DNA from: Candidatus Borkfalkia ceftriaxoniphila
GTDB taxonomy: Bacteria; Bacillota; Clostridia; Christensenellales; Borkfalkiaceae
Length of the DNA: 64,000 nt
NCBI RefSeq assembly: GCF_004134775.1
Contig: NZ_SDOZ01000002.1
Coordinates: 842,005-906,004 of the forward strand
Direction of reading: 5' to 3'
The position numbers were made by a program, and so were the translations under genes. The notes beneath the pieces are model-generated. The model was not told where the DNA came from and did not search any database. It was given only the letters and a program-made list of their open reading frames with translations. Below are positions 10,213 through 18,533 of the stretch, one piece after another (the stretch's first letter is position 1; every line of letters starts with the position of its first letter).

Positions 10213-10260
10213 TAATTCATAAGTATTATATCATAAAAACGACGCTTGTCAATACCTATT

Positions 10261-12369
10261 TCAAATTTTTCGTAAACTTTTAAAAATTTTAGTTTCGCTA
10301 TCGCCGCCAATATAAATTTCAAATAACCCGGGATCGCAACAAAAAGTGTTATCGCTATGATAATACGATAACATTTCCTCAGTAATTTTAAACGTTATTG
10401 TTTTTCTTTCCCTTCCGTTCAAATAAACTTTTTGAAATGCAGCTAATTCCTTTACGGGGCGCGAAATTTGCGCGCAAACATCGTGTACATATAATTGTAC
10501 TGTTTCTTTCCCTGCCGTATCGCTTTGATTTTCTACGGTGATCGAGGCTTTGACAGGAACATCGGTTATCACGTCTGAATCCAAAATCAAGTTTTCATAA
10601 ATAAATTTCGAATAAGATAGTCCGAATCCGAAAGGATAAAGCGGTTCGCTGCTACCGTCAATATAACGGCTGGTAAATTTGTTATCATCCGCTTCGCTTC
10701 TGGGGCGGCCGGTCGGTAAATGGTTATAATAAATCGGAATTTGTCCCATATCTCTCGGTAAGGTAACACATAATTTCCCTGAAGGATTTACCCGACCGCT
10801 CAATATTCCCGCCAAAGATTTACCTGCCGAATGCCCAAGATACCAAGCGTATACGATCGCATCGCTGTATTTTTCAGTTTCGGTCAATATCATAGGTCGT
10901 CCGCTACTTACTACGCAAACAGTCTTTTTATCATTTTCTTTGGCAATACGCAGCAACTCAGTATCTTCTTCTAAAATTCTGATATCTTGTTCCGAACACG
11001 CTTCGCCGCTGTTTTCCGCTGCTTCACCGACAAAAACGATGACAGTACCGCAATCATCAGAAATAAGTTCTTGGGCTGTCGATGCATAATGACAGTGAAA
11101 GCCTTCCTTTTCCAATCCCTGGGGGTAGGTAATCGTATCTGTTATAAAACGGCTGCTTTGCCAACAACCCAAAAGATTTGCGTCAAAACAGCGGCTACCT
11201 GTCACTATAATTTTTTCTCCCGGCTTCAAAGGCAATATATTTTCGTTTTTCAAAAGAACAATCGATTCGTCTGCAAGTTTTTCCGCAACTTGCAAATGAT
11301 CGGGCGGTAATTCGCACGCGCCGGATTTACGCATAAACAGATAAGGATCTTCCATTATTCCGCATTCAAATTTTAACATTAAAATACGAAGAACTGCGGC
11401 GTCCAAAGTTTTTTCATCAATCAAACCGGCAGTTATCAATTCATTTAAAAACCTATCGTAACAATCGGAACACATTTCCACGTCGATTCCGCCCTGAAAT
11501 GCAGCCAAAGCCGCTTCTCGTTCGTTTTCGGCAATCCCGTGGGCAATCAACTCATAAGGCGCACACCAATCAGAAATGACAACTCCTTCGAACGTAAATT
11601 CTTTCCGCAATATTTTACGTAGATATTTAGCATTTGCCGTCATCGGCACACTGTCAACGGTATGGAAACCCGCCATAACCAGCTTTGCCCCCGCATCTAT
11701 ACCAGCTTTAAACGGGCGCAAATACGTATTTCTCATGGTTCTTTCGCCTAATTCACAGGTATTGTAATCCCTTCCCGCTTCGGCGGCCCCGTAACCGGCA
11801 AAATGTTTCAAGGTTGCGGAAAGACACTCCGATCTGCCATTATCCTCCTGGAATCCTTTTACGTATGCTTTTGCAATCTCTCCTGCCAGATAGGCGTCTT
11901 CTCCCGCGCCCTCGGCAATCCTCCCCCAACGAGGGTCTCTCGCAATATCAAGCATCGGCGCATGCGTAACGTTAATTCCTGCTACCGTAGCTTCTGTAGC
12001 GCTGATCGCGGCTGAACGCCGGATCAATTCGGTATTAAAACTGCAAGCCGAAGCAATGGGCAACGGAAATATCGTATCGAATCCGTGAATAATATCCGAA
12101 TGGACCAATAAAGGAACTTTTAAACGGCTTTCTTCTACCGCGACGCGTTGCGCCTCGCGGATATCGTCTATCATATTCCAGGCGGGCTGCAAAATCAAAC
12201 CTATCCTTCCTTGGCGTATTTTATCGTAAGCGTCTTCATTGATAAGATTTTTTTCTTCCCCCAATCCCGAAGTATCCCCGATATTTTTCTGACAGAGCTG
12301 ACCTATCTTTTCCTGTAATGTCATTTGAAAAAGTAATTGTTTGGCTTTTTCATAATATTCTTTTTTCAA
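10261..12369 (-). CDS. GH3 family beta-glycosidase
   Basis: A cytoplasmic enzyme of about 702 residues. The start is taken as TTG 12369, nine bases after GAGG. The longer frame to 12435 would include the operator at 12393 and has no ribosome site. GH3 signatures are present: TLKHFAGYGAAEAGRDYNTCEL, the nucleophile region GVVISDWCAPYE, the C-terminal alpha/beta sandwich, and a fibronectin-III-like end (VTVENQSDTAGKETVQLYVHD). There is no signal peptide, so it acts on imported oligosaccharides together with the GH94-like enzyme. A beta-glucosidase or beta-xylosidase role is likely; substrate is not decided by sequence alone. Confidence 0.9.
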   Translation of the reverse strand: MKKEYYEKAKQLLFQMTLQEKIGQLCQKNIGDTSGLGEEKNLINEDAYDKIRQGRIGLILQPAWNMIDDIREAQRVAVEESRLKVPLLVHSDIIHGFDTIFPLPIASACSFNTELIRRSAAISATEATVAGINVTHAPMLDIARDPRWGRIAEGAGEDAYLAGEIAKAYVKGFQEDNGRSECLSATLKHFAGYGAAEAGRDYNTCELGERTMRNTYLRPFKAGIDAGAKLVMAGFHTVDSVPMTANAKYLRKILRKEFTFEGVVISDWCAPYELIAHGIAENEREAALAAFQGGIDVEMCSDCYDRFLNELITAGLIDEKTLDAAVLRILMLKFECGIMEDPYLFMRKSGACELPPDHLQVAEKLADESIVLLKNENILPLKPGEKIIVTGSRCFDANLLGCWQSSRFITDTITYPQGLEKEGFHCHYASTAQELISDDCGTVIVFVGEAAENSGEACSEQDIRILEEDTELLRIAKENDKKTVCVVSSGRPMILTETEKYSDAIVYAWYLGHSAGKSLAGILSGRVNPSGKLCVTLPRDMGQIPIYYNHLPTGRPRSEADDNKFTSRYIDGSSEPLYPFGFGLSYSKFIYENLILDSDVITDVPVKASITVENQSDTAGKETVQLYVHDVCAQISRPVKELAAFQKVYLNGRERKTITFKITEEMLSYYHSDNTFCCDPGLFEIYIGGDSETKIFKSLRKI

Positions 12370-12392
12370 AGCGGCTTTCCTCTTTTTTTGTA

Positions 12393-12408
12393 TTTGGCTC
12401 GGGCTAAT
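12393..12408. promoter_or_regulatory. LacI operator upstream of the GH3 gene
   Basis: TTTGGCTCGGGCTAAT keeps one perfect half-site (GGGCTAAT) and a degenerate second half. It lies 24 bp upstream of the TTG start of the GH3 gene, placing that gene in the same regulon. Confidence 0.7.
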
Positions 12409-12604
12409 TGTAAATGATAAAAATATTTTTGTCAATTATTTTAATCAAAACTTTTAGAACTTATCTGTAATAAGTTGATTAAATTTATTCATTTTATCCA
12501 AAGATAATTTAACTAACATTTCGATCTATCAACAAAAACTCTTGACTCGATAAAAAAATTAATTCGTCAAGAATACATGATTCATTTTTTTGTTTTTTGT
12601 GTCC

Positions 12605-13462
12605 TTATTCTTCAATTTCTTCGTAGTAGTAGGAATAGTCTATCCCCTTCATAAAAATCTCTCTGTCGTCAATCTCGCAAGTCAAAGCGTTCTTTATAAG
12701 TAAAAATATATCGCTTCCGTCAATAGGACTTCTTTGCATTGCCTCCAAATAGTCTTTTTTATTTATTTTGCTCCAATCGGTACATTTACCGAGATTCTTT
12801 TTGAGCATCAAGTCCAGCCAAATCCGAGTGCTTCGGCCGTTACCCTCCCGAAAGGGATGAGCGACGTTCATTTCAATATATTTCTCCACGATATTTTCCA
12901 AGGTGAATTCAGGCATCTTCTCTATCTTCAAAAGATTTTCATGCAAATACATGGCAGGAGCAAATGCAAAGCCCCCTTTCGCTATGTTTACCGTGCGTAT
13001 CTGACCGGAAAAATCATACAATCCGCCAAAGATATAAGAATGGATCTGCTGCAATCCCTTTACGGTGCCGACCTCTATATCTTTAATAATGCCAGACTCA
13101 AAAAGTTCATATGCCTTTTGCTTGCTCTTTTCATCGATCGTCGTTCCCATATCCGTCAGCCATTTTTTGAAAACGACGGTTTTTTTACTCGGAACAAGCG
13201 CTATCAGCGTATTTACCCCGTCTTCATCAACGACGTCCGTCTTATACTTTTTTCCGTCGCTTGCAGTCAATTTCAGTTGTCGACAAATTGTCGACAACTC
13301 AGGCTTACGTCTCTTCACTGCGTTCCAATAAGAACGGCTGTTTTTACTCTTTGTCAACGCTTCCGCAATATCGGCGGCACAAAACCACCATTTAGAGGAT
13401 TGCTCGTCCCAAACGGCTCTTACGGGTATATCGTCAAAAAATCGTATAGATGTCTTTATCAT
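12605..13462 (-). CDS. Bro-N / Fic-domain protein (putative AMP-transferase)
   Basis: A 285-residue protein. ATG 13462 follows CGAGGACAAGAAG. Residues 1 to about 95 resemble the Bro-N (antirepressor-type) DNA-binding domain: [36 protein letters not shown]. The C-terminal part is a Fic domain with the complete catalytic motif HPFREGNGR at about 202-210, which supports transfer of AMP from ATP to a protein target. No typical (S/T)xxxE(G/N) inhibitory helix was found. The C-terminal SYYYEE is only a near match. No separate antitoxin gene is adjacent. It has its own promoter at 13514-13542 and is separated from the next operon by a strong terminator. Confidence 0.85.
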   Translation of the reverse strand: MIKTSIRFFDDIPVRAVWDEQSSKWWFCAADIAEALTKSKNSRSYWNAVKRRKPELSTICRQLKLTASDGKKYKTDVVDEDGVNTLIALVPSKKTVVFKKWLTDMGTTIDEKSKQKAYELFESGIIKDIEVGTVKGLQQIHSYIFGGLYDFSGQIRTVNIAKGGFAFAPAMYLHENLLKIEKMPEFTLENIVEKYIEMNVAHPFREGNGRSTRIWLDLMLKKNLGKCTDWSKINKKDYLEAMQRSPIDGSDIFLLIKNALTCEIDDREIFMKGIDYSYYYEEIEE

Positions 13463-13513
13463 CTTCTTGTCCTCGATTATAAAGCCTTGCACATGTTATA
13501 TTATATACAAAAC

Positions 13514-13542
13514 ATTATACCACCAAACGGGAGCAAAGTAAA
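13514..13542 (-). promoter_or_regulatory. sigma-A promoter of the Fic gene
   Basis: On the minus strand TTTACT (-35), 17-bp spacer, TATAAT (-10), about 50 bp upstream of the Fic start codon. Confidence 0.75.
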
Positions 13543-13603
13543 GATTAAATAAAACTGATTTTCTTTTATAAGAAGAATGTTTATATATCCTCTCTCTACC
13601 ATC

Positions 13604-13640
13604 AGAGCCGGGCAAGGCCAATCCTTGCTCGGCTCTTTTT
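13604..13640. terminator. strong rho-independent terminator
   Basis: AGAGCCGGGCAAGG and CCTTGCTCGGCTCT form a 14-bp stem with one wobble pair and a 5-nt loop, followed by TTTTT on the plus strand. It isolates the downstream mobile-type operon from leftward transcription. Confidence 0.85.
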
Positions 13641-13768
13641 GTTTTCATAGACATTTTTTTATGCTTTCAAAAGAATGAGTTTTCGGGGAGGAACAAGAGG
13701 CGCGACAACTTCTTTTTTCTTCTCCGATTTTTTTTGTTTTCGTTGTGGCTATCGTAGCACGGTTCCTC

Positions 13769-13858
13769 GCGGAAGTAAACGGCGGAAAAATTCCCGCTTA
13801 AAACTTTCAATTTCCTTTTCCCCACGCGGCAATTTTTCCTTCCTCCGTTGACTTCCGC
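13769..13858. repeat. long inverted repeat in the 400-bp gap before the plus-strand operon
   Basis: The left arm (13769-13792) is GCGGAAGTAAACGGCGGAAAAATT. The right arm (13831-13858) is its complement with a 4-nt bulge and one mismatch. The whole gap 13641-13950 shows no credible gene. The arms can fold into a long hairpin in RNA or single-stranded DNA, upstream of the first gene of the operon. A promoter was not clear. Confidence 0.7.
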
Positions 13859-13950
13859 ACTATATTTTACAGAACGTATGCCTTTGACCGTCCCTTGCTC
13901 CTTTGCCACTGCCGAAAACGGCAAAAATATAAATTCGGAGGTAAAAACGA

Positions 13951-14247
13951 ATGAAAAAAGTTGTTTACAGCATTTCCAGATTTAATAAGTTTGGAAACAA
14001 CAAAATGTCCGGTGTAGGATTTATCACCGACAAAGACTTGATCATCGCCTGCGTCAGTCAGAAAGGCAATCCGTATATCCGCGTGTTTGAAGATTGCGTA
14101 AAAAACTGCCATGCGATACAAGGACGCGACGGCGAGTTCAAAGGTTCGCATTACGAGATCCGCGAAGTGGAATTTGAGAAAAACGGAAGTTATGAAACAC
14201 GCGAGATCGAAGTCGAATATTCCGTATGGTATAAGCGGGTCGATTAA
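13951..14247 (+). CDS. hypothetical small protein, first gene of mobile-type operon
   Basis: 98 residues, starting at ATG 13951 nine bases after GGAGG. It begins KKVVYSISRFNKFGNNKMSGVGF and is rich in charged and aromatic residues, with no membrane segment. No family recognised. It heads a tightly packed plus-strand operon, and the lone TGCCGAAAACGGCA hairpin just before its ribosome site may tune translation. Confidence 0.6.
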   Translation: MKKVVYSISRFNKFGNNKMSGVGFITDKDLIIACVSQKGNPYIRVFEDCVKNCHAIQGRDGEFKGSHYEIREVEFEKNGSYETREIEVEYSVWYKRVD

Positions 14248-14258
14248 GGAGGCATCCC

Positions 14259-14495
14259 ATGAAAAACAAATTTTATCTCAAAGAGTTTCAGTTCTTCGAC
14301 GGAGAAGATACCGTCGTATTCAATATCGTGGCGGTAGACGATGACAAGATCACCGTTGCCGTTACCAAATGCGGAAAGATATCCGTTATAGAATACGACC
14401 TTTTCGAAGATGAAAACGGTTTGTACTTCGAGTACGGTGTTGCAGGCCGAGAGCCTATTCACATCAATGACTTTGAAAATATGGAGAATAACTAA
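14259..14495 (+). CDS. hypothetical small acidic protein
   Basis: 78 residues, AGGAGG 7 bp before ATG 14259 and 11 bp after the previous stop. The composition is acidic, with KEFQFFDGEDTVVFNIVAVDDDKITVAV suggesting an all-beta fold. No family recognised; part of the same operon. Confidence 0.6.
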   Translation: MKNKFYLKEFQFFDGEDTVVFNIVAVDDDKITVAVTKCGKISVIEYDLFEDENGLYFEYGVAGREPIHINDFENMENN

Positions 14496-14497
14496 TT

Positions 14498-14956
14498 ATG
14501 AAAGCAATTAAAGAATTTCGTGGCAAATATTTCTTCCTCAGCAATTTTTATAACACAAAGATCGAATACTTCGATATGGTCTTTGAGAACAACGAAGCGG
14601 CGTTCCAGTCCATGAAATGCCCGGAGCGAATGGAAGAGTTTACGAAGCTCTCCGCAGCCGAAGCAAAACGGCTCGGCAGGCGTGTTCCGCTCTGCGACGA
14701 CTGGGAAGAATCGAAGGAAACGATCATGTATGAAATCTGTCTTGCCAAATTCACGCAGCATAAAGACCTGGGAGATCAACTTCTCGCCACGGGCGATGCC
14801 GAACTTATTGAAGGCAATACCTGGTACGACACCGAGTGGGGCGTCTGTAACGGCATAGGCAAAAATAAACTCGGCAAGATCTTGATGCGCATTCGCGAAA
14901 TCCTAAAAAACCGCGAACTACATCCCGATAAATATGACATACACTTTGACGTTTAA
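14498..14956 (+). CDS. NADAR (YbiA-like) domain protein
   Basis: 152 residues covering a complete NADAR domain: FLSNFYNTKIEYFDMVFENNEAAFQ, then CPERMEEF, and near the end EGNTWYDTEWGVCNGIGKNKLGKILMRIR. Family knowledge: NADAR proteins are N-glycosidase-type enzymes acting on ADP-ribose-linked compounds, and some remove ADP-ribose from DNA guanines as antitoxins of DarT1. No DarT-like gene is visible beside it. In a mobile-type operon it could protect element DNA or counter an NAD-based host defence (inference). Confidence 0.85.
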   Translation: MKAIKEFRGKYFFLSNFYNTKIEYFDMVFENNEAAFQSMKCPERMEEFTKLSAAEAKRLGRRVPLCDDWEESKETIMYEICLAKFTQHKDLGDQLLATGDAELIEGNTWYDTEWGVCNGIGKNKLGKILMRIREILKNRELHPDKYDIHFDV

Positions 14957-14976
14957 AAAAGGAGGTTTTTTGGGAA

Positions 14977-15231
14977 ATGGACTTGCGCGATTCTCTGCTC
15001 ATAGACATAGGTTATGGACTTGACAACGTGGATTTCCATGATAGTGCCGCCTGCGACGACAGTTATGAATATATCCGTACGAATTTCCTTATCGGTTGGG
15101 AAAACAAAGCCGCGGACGACGGCAGCATCAGCGAAACGGAAAAAGAAGAAATCCTGCATATCCTCGACAATGAAAGCGGGGATCTTTGGAATTGTTACTT
15201 AAAACTTATTGAGCATCTCGAAAAAAACTAA
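14977..15231 (+). CDS. hypothetical acidic protein
   Basis: 84 residues from ATG 14977, with AGGAGG 13 bp upstream. Strongly acidic (DLRDSLLIDIGYGLDNVDFHDSAACDDSYEYI) and likely helical. No family recognised. Confidence 0.55.
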   Translation: MDLRDSLLIDIGYGLDNVDFHDSAACDDSYEYIRTNFLIGWENKAADDGSISETEKEEILHILDNESGDLWNCYLKLIEHLEKN

Positions 15232-15245
15232 AGGAGGACAACAAA

Positions 15246-15572
15246 ATGAAAACTTTCTCAATACCGTTTTACAAAGACATGGAATTTGCCTTCACGACGG
15301 ATACCTATGCTATAAACGGAAACACCTGTATAGGAATTTGGTGCAAAGAGGGAGATTATATAGAACCTTTCGCCAATCTGACCGTCAACCTGGATCTGCC
15401 GCTTATAAAAAATACTGCTTTTATAGACGTGAACAATCTCGATAAAAGGCTTATCAGCTATCTGGAAAAAAACGGCTTTATCAAATGCTTGAAAGTAACC
15501 CGTCGGTCAGGGTATGTTACCTATCCCCTCTATCGGCTCGAACTCAACAAAATTAAAGAATATAAGTTTTAA
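15246..15572 (+). CDS. hypothetical protein
   Basis: 108 residues, AGGAGG before ATG 15246. Contains FYKDMEFAFTTDTYAING, NLTVNLDLPLIKNTAFIDVNN and a C-terminal YPLYRLEL. This pattern is seen in DUF4313-type small proteins of Firmicute mobile elements, but the match is from memory and weak. Confidence 0.55.
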   Translation: MKTFSIPFYKDMEFAFTTDTYAINGNTCIGIWCKEGDYIEPFANLTVNLDLPLIKNTAFIDVNNLDKRLISYLEKNGFIKCLKVTRRSGYVTYPLYRLELNKIKEYKF

Positions 15573-15585
15573 GGAGAAAAACATT

Positions 15586-16179
15586 ATGAAATACGTTTAC
15601 ATGGTACAACTGGACCGGTCTGCAACGGATTCGGACAGCATTGAAACGGAATTATATGAAGATTATGACAAAGCCTATGACCGCTACAAGGATATCATCA
15701 GCGAACAACTGAAAAACTTTTGGAAAAACGAGGTCAATTTTGATACAGACGGAGATCCCGGCGAGGAATACGAGTTTTTTGAGGAAGATAACAACTCGAA
15801 CGAATCCGACGTTTACTGGCATTTATCCTTGAAATACGATTACTATATTCACACCTTCGTTGACCTTATCCGCACTCCGCTTTATACAAAACGCTCGGAC
15901 GAACCGCAATATATAGTCCGATACAAAGAAAATGAATATTCCTTTCGCTCCGGTGTTGCCGCTTATATCTTCCATGCCGGAATCTTGAACGACATGGGAA
16001 AACGAAAAGCAGATATATTACTCGAATACGTCGATCTTGTCTATGATTGTTATATTTCAGACGTCAACAACACGAATCTCGGAAAACTTGCCGATTATAT
16101 TGCAGAGAACTGGAAATCGCTGCGGAAAACCGACAGATACGCGATCCTTGAAAAATACTATTCGGAGGCAGACCTATGA
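15586..16179 (+). CDS. hypothetical acidic protein
   Basis: 197 residues. ATG 15586 has AAGGAG 12 bp upstream; the longer frame lacks a site. Begins KYVYMVQLDRSATDSDSIET and is very acidic, with many Tyr and Asp. No signal or membrane segment. No family recognised. Its stop overlaps the next start by four bases (ATGA-type coupling). Confidence 0.55.
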   Translation: MKYVYMVQLDRSATDSDSIETELYEDYDKAYDRYKDIISEQLKNFWKNEVNFDTDGDPGEEYEFFEEDNNSNESDVYWHLSLKYDYYIHTFVDLIRTPLYTKRSDEPQYIVRYKENEYSFRSGVAAYIFHAGILNDMGKRKADILLEYVDLVYDCYISDVNNTNLGKLADYIAENWKSLRKTDRYAILEKYYSEADL

Positions 16180-16418
16180 AAAAACTTGACGAACTCAAAT
16201 TTCTGCTCGTTTCCATTCTTGCCATAAACCAAACGAGCGAACATAGGGACAGTGACATATCCTCTATCCTCGATTATGCTTTCCGCAGGTTATACGGCTC
16301 GAACACGAACCTTTTAACCCTCGCCTGCGTCGGCAAAACCAAAGAACAAATCATGCCCGAAGTACAAACACTTCTCGGCTATACTCAATACAAAAATTAT
16401 TTGGAGCAAATAAAATGA
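16176..16418 (+). CDS. hypothetical small helical protein
   Basis: 80 residues beginning KKLDELKFLLVSILAINQTSEHRD, likely alpha-helical. It overlaps both neighbours by 4 bp, showing translational coupling in the operon. No family recognised. Confidence 0.55.
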   Translation: MKKLDELKFLLVSILAINQTSEHRDSDISSILDYAFRRLYGSNTNLLTLACVGKTKEQIMPEVQTLLGYTQYKNYLEQIK

Positions 16419-16729
16419 AAACAAAAAGTGAAACACTTACGGCGGAAGCCGTGGAACTGTTCGGGCAGAAAGCGCTCTTTACGAACGAACGCATTCCCCT
16501 ATCCGATTTACCGAAAGAACTGCACCGATACGAACTGCGCGACGACGGCAACGGAAACTTTGCGACAGTTGAAAACAACGTCATTATAAACTTTGCAGGC
16601 ACGCTTGTTACGAAATCCCCTCTCGATCTCGGAGAACACGGCTATTGCAAAATCCTTGACGACCAACCTGATCTGAACTTTTTGGGATATGAACAAACCC
16701 TCAAAGATTTTATGGAGGAAAATCAATGA
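16415..16729 (+). CDS. hypothetical protein of LPD28/DUF-type mobile element set
   Basis: 104 residues, coupled to neighbours by ATGA overlaps. Contains ELFGQKALFTNERIPLSDLP and LHRYELRDDGNGNFATVENNVIINFAGTLVTKSPLDL. This resembles the small LPD28-like domain proteins (large polyvalent protein-associated) of conjugative elements. The assignment is tentative. Confidence 0.55.
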   Translation: MKTKSETLTAEAVELFGQKALFTNERIPLSDLPKELHRYELRDDGNGNFATVENNVIINFAGTLVTKSPLDLGEHGYCKILDDQPDLNFLGYEQTLKDFMEENQ

Positions 16730-16914
16730 AACCCTTTAAGACGCAAGCGCATATTCATTCTCTGAACGGAGAAATGGACGAGATCACCGTTTTGGAAGAA
16801 ACGGGCAACAATGAATATCTTGTAGACTATCGCGGAGTGAAATGCTCCGCGATTTTTAATTGGTACAACTGTACCTATTACGCGGACGACGTGTACGGGA
16901 GGAAAAAGGATTGA
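16726..16914 (+). CDS. hypothetical small protein
   Basis: 62 residues with GGAGG 8 bp before ATG 16726. Beta-rich sequence HIHSLNGEMDEITVLEETGNNEYLVDY ending near FNWYNCTYYADDVYG. Coupled to the previous gene by ATGA. No family recognised. Confidence 0.55.
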   Translation: MKPFKTQAHIHSLNGEMDEITVLEETGNNEYLVDYRGVKCSAIFNWYNCTYYADDVYGRKKD

Positions 16915-17126
16915 AGACGATCTTTTATTATTACAACAGATATGCAGGGCTTGTATTCCGATACAGCGACGGAAACGGCGGACATATCGAACAATGTTAT
17001 ATGTTCTATTCCTTCCGCGATGCTCTGCAAAAATTCCGCAAAGAGTTTGGATTGCAACGAAAGCATATCCGGTTGGTAGATTTATATAAGGAGCCGCTCA
17101 CATGCTCGACGAAATCCAAGAAATGA
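16911..17126 (+). CDS. hypothetical small protein, TTG start
   Basis: 71 residues. TTG 16911 lies 8 bp after GGGAGG and overlaps the previous stop. The longer frame to 16860 lies inside that gene and has no site. Sequence KTIFYYYNRYAGLVFRYSDGNGG suggests a small beta domain. The end overlaps the next gene by 25 bp. Confidence 0.5.
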   Translation: MKTIFYYYNRYAGLVFRYSDGNGGHIEQCYMFYSFRDALQKFRKEFGLQRKHIRLVDLYKEPLTCSTKSKK

Positions 17127-17248
17127 TCTGGAACGCACTTATAAAAGAAAACGGTGAGACCGTAGCGCGGCTGTTTACAAACTTCTACGGCAACCAACTG
17201 CTCGACGAGGAATTTTTCGAGTTTTTGCAACAGGAAGATATTATTTGA
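17102..17248 (+). CDS. very small helical protein (48 aa)
   Basis: ATG 17102 with AAGGAG 7 bp upstream encodes 48 residues beginning MLDEIQEMIWNALIKENG and ending LQQEDII. The acidic, amphipathic pattern suggests one or two helices. Its position and ribosome site fill an otherwise empty gap in the operon, which supports it as a real gene. Confidence 0.6.
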   Translation: MLDEIQEMIWNALIKENGETVARLFTNFYGNQLLDEEFFEFLQQEDII

Positions 17249-17263
17249 ATAAGGAGATCATTC

Positions 17264-17704
17264 ATGAAAAATTTATACGAAGAATTAAAAAACAAACACC
17301 AACAAGAAATGAACGCCTTTCCCATCGGCGCATGTTTCAGTCAAAAACAATTTGAAGAAATGATGCAAAAATGGGGCTTGACCGTACACGACACGGATAA
17401 GATCTGTTCCATCGGCGGAGGCTACTATGTCCGAAAATCCGACTATAAAGAATTTATCGCCATGGGAAAACGTTTTGAAAAAGAACGTAAAGACGCTATC
17501 GTTGCGGATAAAACCGGCGACGGATATATCTATCAGATGTTCCTCTATGAGCTTGCCAATCATGAATACTGCATTACCTATGATTATGAAGATACATTTG
17601 ACGCGCTCGGGCTTACCGTGGACGAGATCAACGCGGACAAACGGCTTTTACACGGCTTAAAAAAGGCTACGCGGGAATACCTTAAACATTGCGAGGATTA
17701 TTGA
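17264..17704 (+). CDS. hypothetical protein
   Basis: 146 residues, AAGGAG before ATG 17264. The region IGACFSQKQFEEMMQKWGLTVHDTDK and the Tyr/Asp-rich C-terminus (NHEYCITYDYEDTFDALGL) recall the DUF7659-like small proteins carried by Firmicute mobile elements. This is a weak recollection and no function is known. Confidence 0.55.
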   Translation: MKNLYEELKNKHQQEMNAFPIGACFSQKQFEEMMQKWGLTVHDTDKICSIGGGYYVRKSDYKEFIAMGKRFEKERKDAIVADKTGDGYIYQMFLYELANHEYCITYDYEDTFDALGLTVDEINADKRLLHGLKKATREYLKHCEDY

Positions 17705-17705
17705 T

Positions 17706-18263
17706 ATGCGAAACGAAGAAACAGTCTTTTTCGATAACACAGACGATTACTCCAAGTATGATAACGCGAAACGAGCCGTTTACGAATCTTACTATGAAAG
17801 CCAAGACTGGACAAGCATCGACGAGGTTCCTTCCGGTATGATTTGGGAAGAGATCGCCGCACAGAACGAGGCGGACTGGGAATATTTTACCTGCGCGTTG
17901 AAACGGGAAATAGCAAGGCACTGTTTCCTTATTACGGGAACGTGCGGCAGATGGAACGGCCCCTGCTGTTGCGGCAACTTTATCACGGACTGGAACGATT
18001 TCCGCTCTTTTATTCAACACCTCGATACTGTAAAAATATACGAGCGGAACGGACATTTATATGTGGAAGGCTTTCATCATGACGGACACGACTGCTACGA
18101 ACTCAAACGCCTTACGGATAAAGGCACCGAATACGCAGACCGCCACGGCTTTGCCCATGATAAAACCCTGCATCAAAATATCATGAAAAACAACTTTTAT
18201 TCCGCTTTGCCGCGCCTTGCCGGGGTAATATTCGGGAGAGTGTATGAAACAATATCCGCGTAA
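17706..18263 (+). CDS. hypothetical cysteine/histidine-rich protein
   Basis: 185 residues, starting 2 bp after the previous stop. The middle has FLITGTCGRWNGPCCCGNFI and then HLYVEGFHHDGHDCYELKRLT, a Cys/His spacing that may bind metal. Family not recognised. The following gene starts within its last 20 bases. Confidence 0.55.
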   Translation: MRNEETVFFDNTDDYSKYDNAKRAVYESYYESQDWTSIDEVPSGMIWEEIAAQNEADWEYFTCALKREIARHCFLITGTCGRWNGPCCCGNFITDWNDFRSFIQHLDTVKIYERNGHLYVEGFHHDGHDCYELKRLTDKGTEYADRHGFAHDKTLHQNIMKNNFYSALPRLAGVIFGRVYETISA

Positions 18264-18489
18264 TCCTTATGGGTATAAAGTCTGTTATCAGGAAAAAGGC
18301 TCTTCCGTTTATATCCGATATTTCCTGACCTATACCTACAAAGACGCCGTTACCGTCAAACAGGGTTATATCCGTTACCCGCCCTCAGAACGGGACACAG
18401 ACAGAAAACTGGACGATCCGCGCTGGTTCATCTTTCCCGTTACACGAAAAGAAGTCCTGCGCGGGATCTGGCGGGAGTGCCCTTTTTAG
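18244..18489 (+). CDS. hypothetical small protein
   Basis: 81 residues from ATG 18244 behind GGGAG. Beta-rich: YGYKVCYQEKGSSVYIRYFLTY. Ends just before a short GC-rich hairpin (GGGAGTGCC...) ahead of the pcfK-like gene. No family recognised. Confidence 0.5.
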   Translation: MKQYPRNPYGYKVCYQEKGSSVYIRYFLTYTYKDAVTVKQGYIRYPPSERDTDRKLDDPRWFIFPVTRKEVLRGIWRECPF

Positions 18490-18533
18490 GACGCTCCCGC
18501 TCTTTTTATTCAAAAAAACATAAGGAGGATTTT

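Noticed and set aside
13018..13331. Plus-strand open frames inside the Fic gene and similar long antisense frames in surface protein genes
   Set aside because: They mirror the coding strand, lack ribosome sites and show no domain pattern.
13667..13924. Open frame on the minus strand in the gap before the plus-strand operon
   Set aside because: Low-complexity basic translation, no ribosome site, and it covers the inverted repeat; judged non-coding.
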